Below are positions 4,874 through 5,688 of a stretch of DNA of 5,688 nucleotides, in pieces. This DNA comes from Gemmatimonadales bacterium (lineage in GTDB: Bacteria > Gemmatimonadota > Gemmatimonadetes > Gemmatimonadales > GWC2-71-9): assembly GCA_025924275.1 (NCBI GenBank), contig JAICEH010000144.1, positions 1 through 5,688 of the forward strand. The letters are read 5' to 3'. The position numbers were made by a program, and so were the translations under genes. Position 1 is the first letter of the stretch; each line of letters begins with the position of its first letter. A model generated the notes under the pieces. It was not told the origin of the DNA and did not search any database. It saw only the letters and a program-made list of their open reading frames with translations.

Positions 4874-5688
4874 TGCGCGCGTCCCCACTGGTCCTGTCGC
4901 TCCTGCTCCTCGCCGCCGGGTCGGGCCCGCTCGTCGCGCAGGACGAGGCCGGCATCACCACGCTCGCTGAGGTGCTGGCGGCCGAGGATGCCCGCGACGC
5001 CTCGGCGGAGGTCCTCGGGCGCGCGGTGAACGACCCGGATCCCCTGGTCCGGCGCATCGCCGCCCAGGCGCTGGGTCGGATCGGCGCGTCGTCGTCCGCG
5101 GCCCTGCTGCATCCCCTCCTCGAGGATCCCGACACCCTGGTCCAGACCACGGCGGTCTTCGCCCTCGGCCTGGTGCGGGACTCCGCGAACGTCCCGCGCC
5201 TGCTCGACCGGCTCGGCGGGGACCGCCCCGTGGCGAAGGAGACGGGGGAGGAGGCGGTGATCGCGCTGGCCCGGATCGGTGGCTCCCAGGCCGCCGAGTG
5301 GGTGGGCCGCCTGCTGCGCGGGGTCGGTGCTCCCATCACCCCCGATACCCTGGCACTCCTCCGGGAAGCGGCCGGGCAGGCCTGGCGGTTCCGCCGGGCC
5401 GCGCCGGCCGGCGCGCTGGTGCCGCTCCTCGATCACGAGGATCTCGGGGTGCGGGAGGGCGCCTGGTACAGCCTCTCCCAGCTCCGCCATCCCGCCCTCG
5501 CGGGACGGATCGCGGCGGCGCTCGACGACCCGGAACCGACCATCCGCGAGCTCGCCGCCCGGGCACTCACGCCTCCCCTCGCGCAGGCGGCCGGGTTGGC
5601 GCCCGATGCCGCCGGCACGCTGCTGCGCCGCGGCGTGGACGACGGGTCGCCCGGCGTCCGGATCAATGCCATCCGGACGCTGGGCGCC
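4873..5688 (+). CDS. Secreted HEAT-repeat protein, 3' end outside window
   Basis: The frame is open from the ATG at 4873 to the last base, giving 272 visible residues with no stop. Residues 1-22 are a signal peptide (Arg2, a Leu-rich core, then GPLVA) with likely cleavage after Ala22, leaving Gln-Asp-Glu. The rest is built of alpha-helical HEAT units with the typical D-P-x-x-x-V-R-x-x-A-x-x-A-L-G pattern. The clearest are at about residues 54-71, 85-101, 118-137, 187-205, 219-236 and 257-272, the last cut by the window edge. Such proteins are binding scaffolds. Export suggests a periplasmic place, or attachment to the envelope through parts not seen. No catalytic domain is visible, but the missing C-terminus could carry one. 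The start overlaps the thioesterase stop (TGATG) with no Shine-Dalgarno, so translation is probably coupled. Function unknown. Confidence 0.88.
   Translation, partial: MRASPLVLSLLLLAAGSGPLVAQDEAGITTLAEVLAAEDARDASAEVLGRAVNDPDPLVRRIAAQALGRIGASSSAALLHPLLEDPDTLVQTTAVFALGLVRDSANVPRLLDRLGGDRPVAKETGEEAVIALARIGGSQAAEWVGRLLRGVGAPITPDTLALLREAAGQAWRFRRAAPAGALVPLLDHEDLGVREGAWYSLSQLRHPALAGRIAAALDDPEPTIRELAARALTPPLAQAAGLAPDAAGTLLRRGVDDGSPGVRINAIRTLGA

Overview
This is a GC-rich chromosomal window from a diderm bacterium. Two predicted secreted proteins have signal peptides ending in an Ala-Gln-Asp junction, and one of them carries a DUF5683-like GWGQ membrane motif. This style, with the high GC, is what I associate with Gemmatimonadota; that assignment is an inference from appearance, not a measured match. 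Coding density is high and the largest gene-free gap is 146 bases. Nothing looks mobile, and there is no CRISPR array, phage gene or toxin-antitoxin pair.

Layout from left to right. The 3' half of fhs (formate-tetrahydrofolate ligase) runs in from the left edge. It is followed 10 bases later by ridA, an enamine/imine deaminase with a clear Shine-Dalgarno sequence overlapping the fhs stop. About 64 bases further on is the most notable element, a selenocysteine tRNA gene (selC). It has anticodon TCA, an 8-bp acceptor stem, a 6-bp D stem with a 4-base loop, a long variable arm and an encoded CCA. Nine bases after that CCA begins a tightly packed plus-strand cluster: a diacylglycerol-kinase-family lipid kinase, a small signal-peptide-bearing membrane protein resembling DUF5683, and murI (glutamate racemase). 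Junctions within this cluster are GTGA and TGATG overlaps with little or no Shine-Dalgarno signal.

murI converges on a minus-strand calcineurin-like phosphoesterase resembling UDP-2,3-diacylglucosamine hydrolases (lipid A pathway). That gene appears to have a promoter placed so that transcription would start at the ATG, giving a leaderless mRNA. Divergent from it is a YbgC-type hotdog acyl-CoA thioesterase, overlapping by TGATG a secreted HEAT-repeat protein that runs off the right edge.

Functionally the window mixes one-carbon metabolism and metabolite repair (fhs, ridA), the UGA-decoding tRNA (selC) and an envelope group (lipid kinase, membrane protein, murI, LpxH-like hydrolase, YbgC-like thioesterase). 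I see no undescribed multi-gene system. The items most worth checking are selC itself, the unusual tRNA-to-mRNA junction behind it, and the leaderless promoter of the phosphoesterase.
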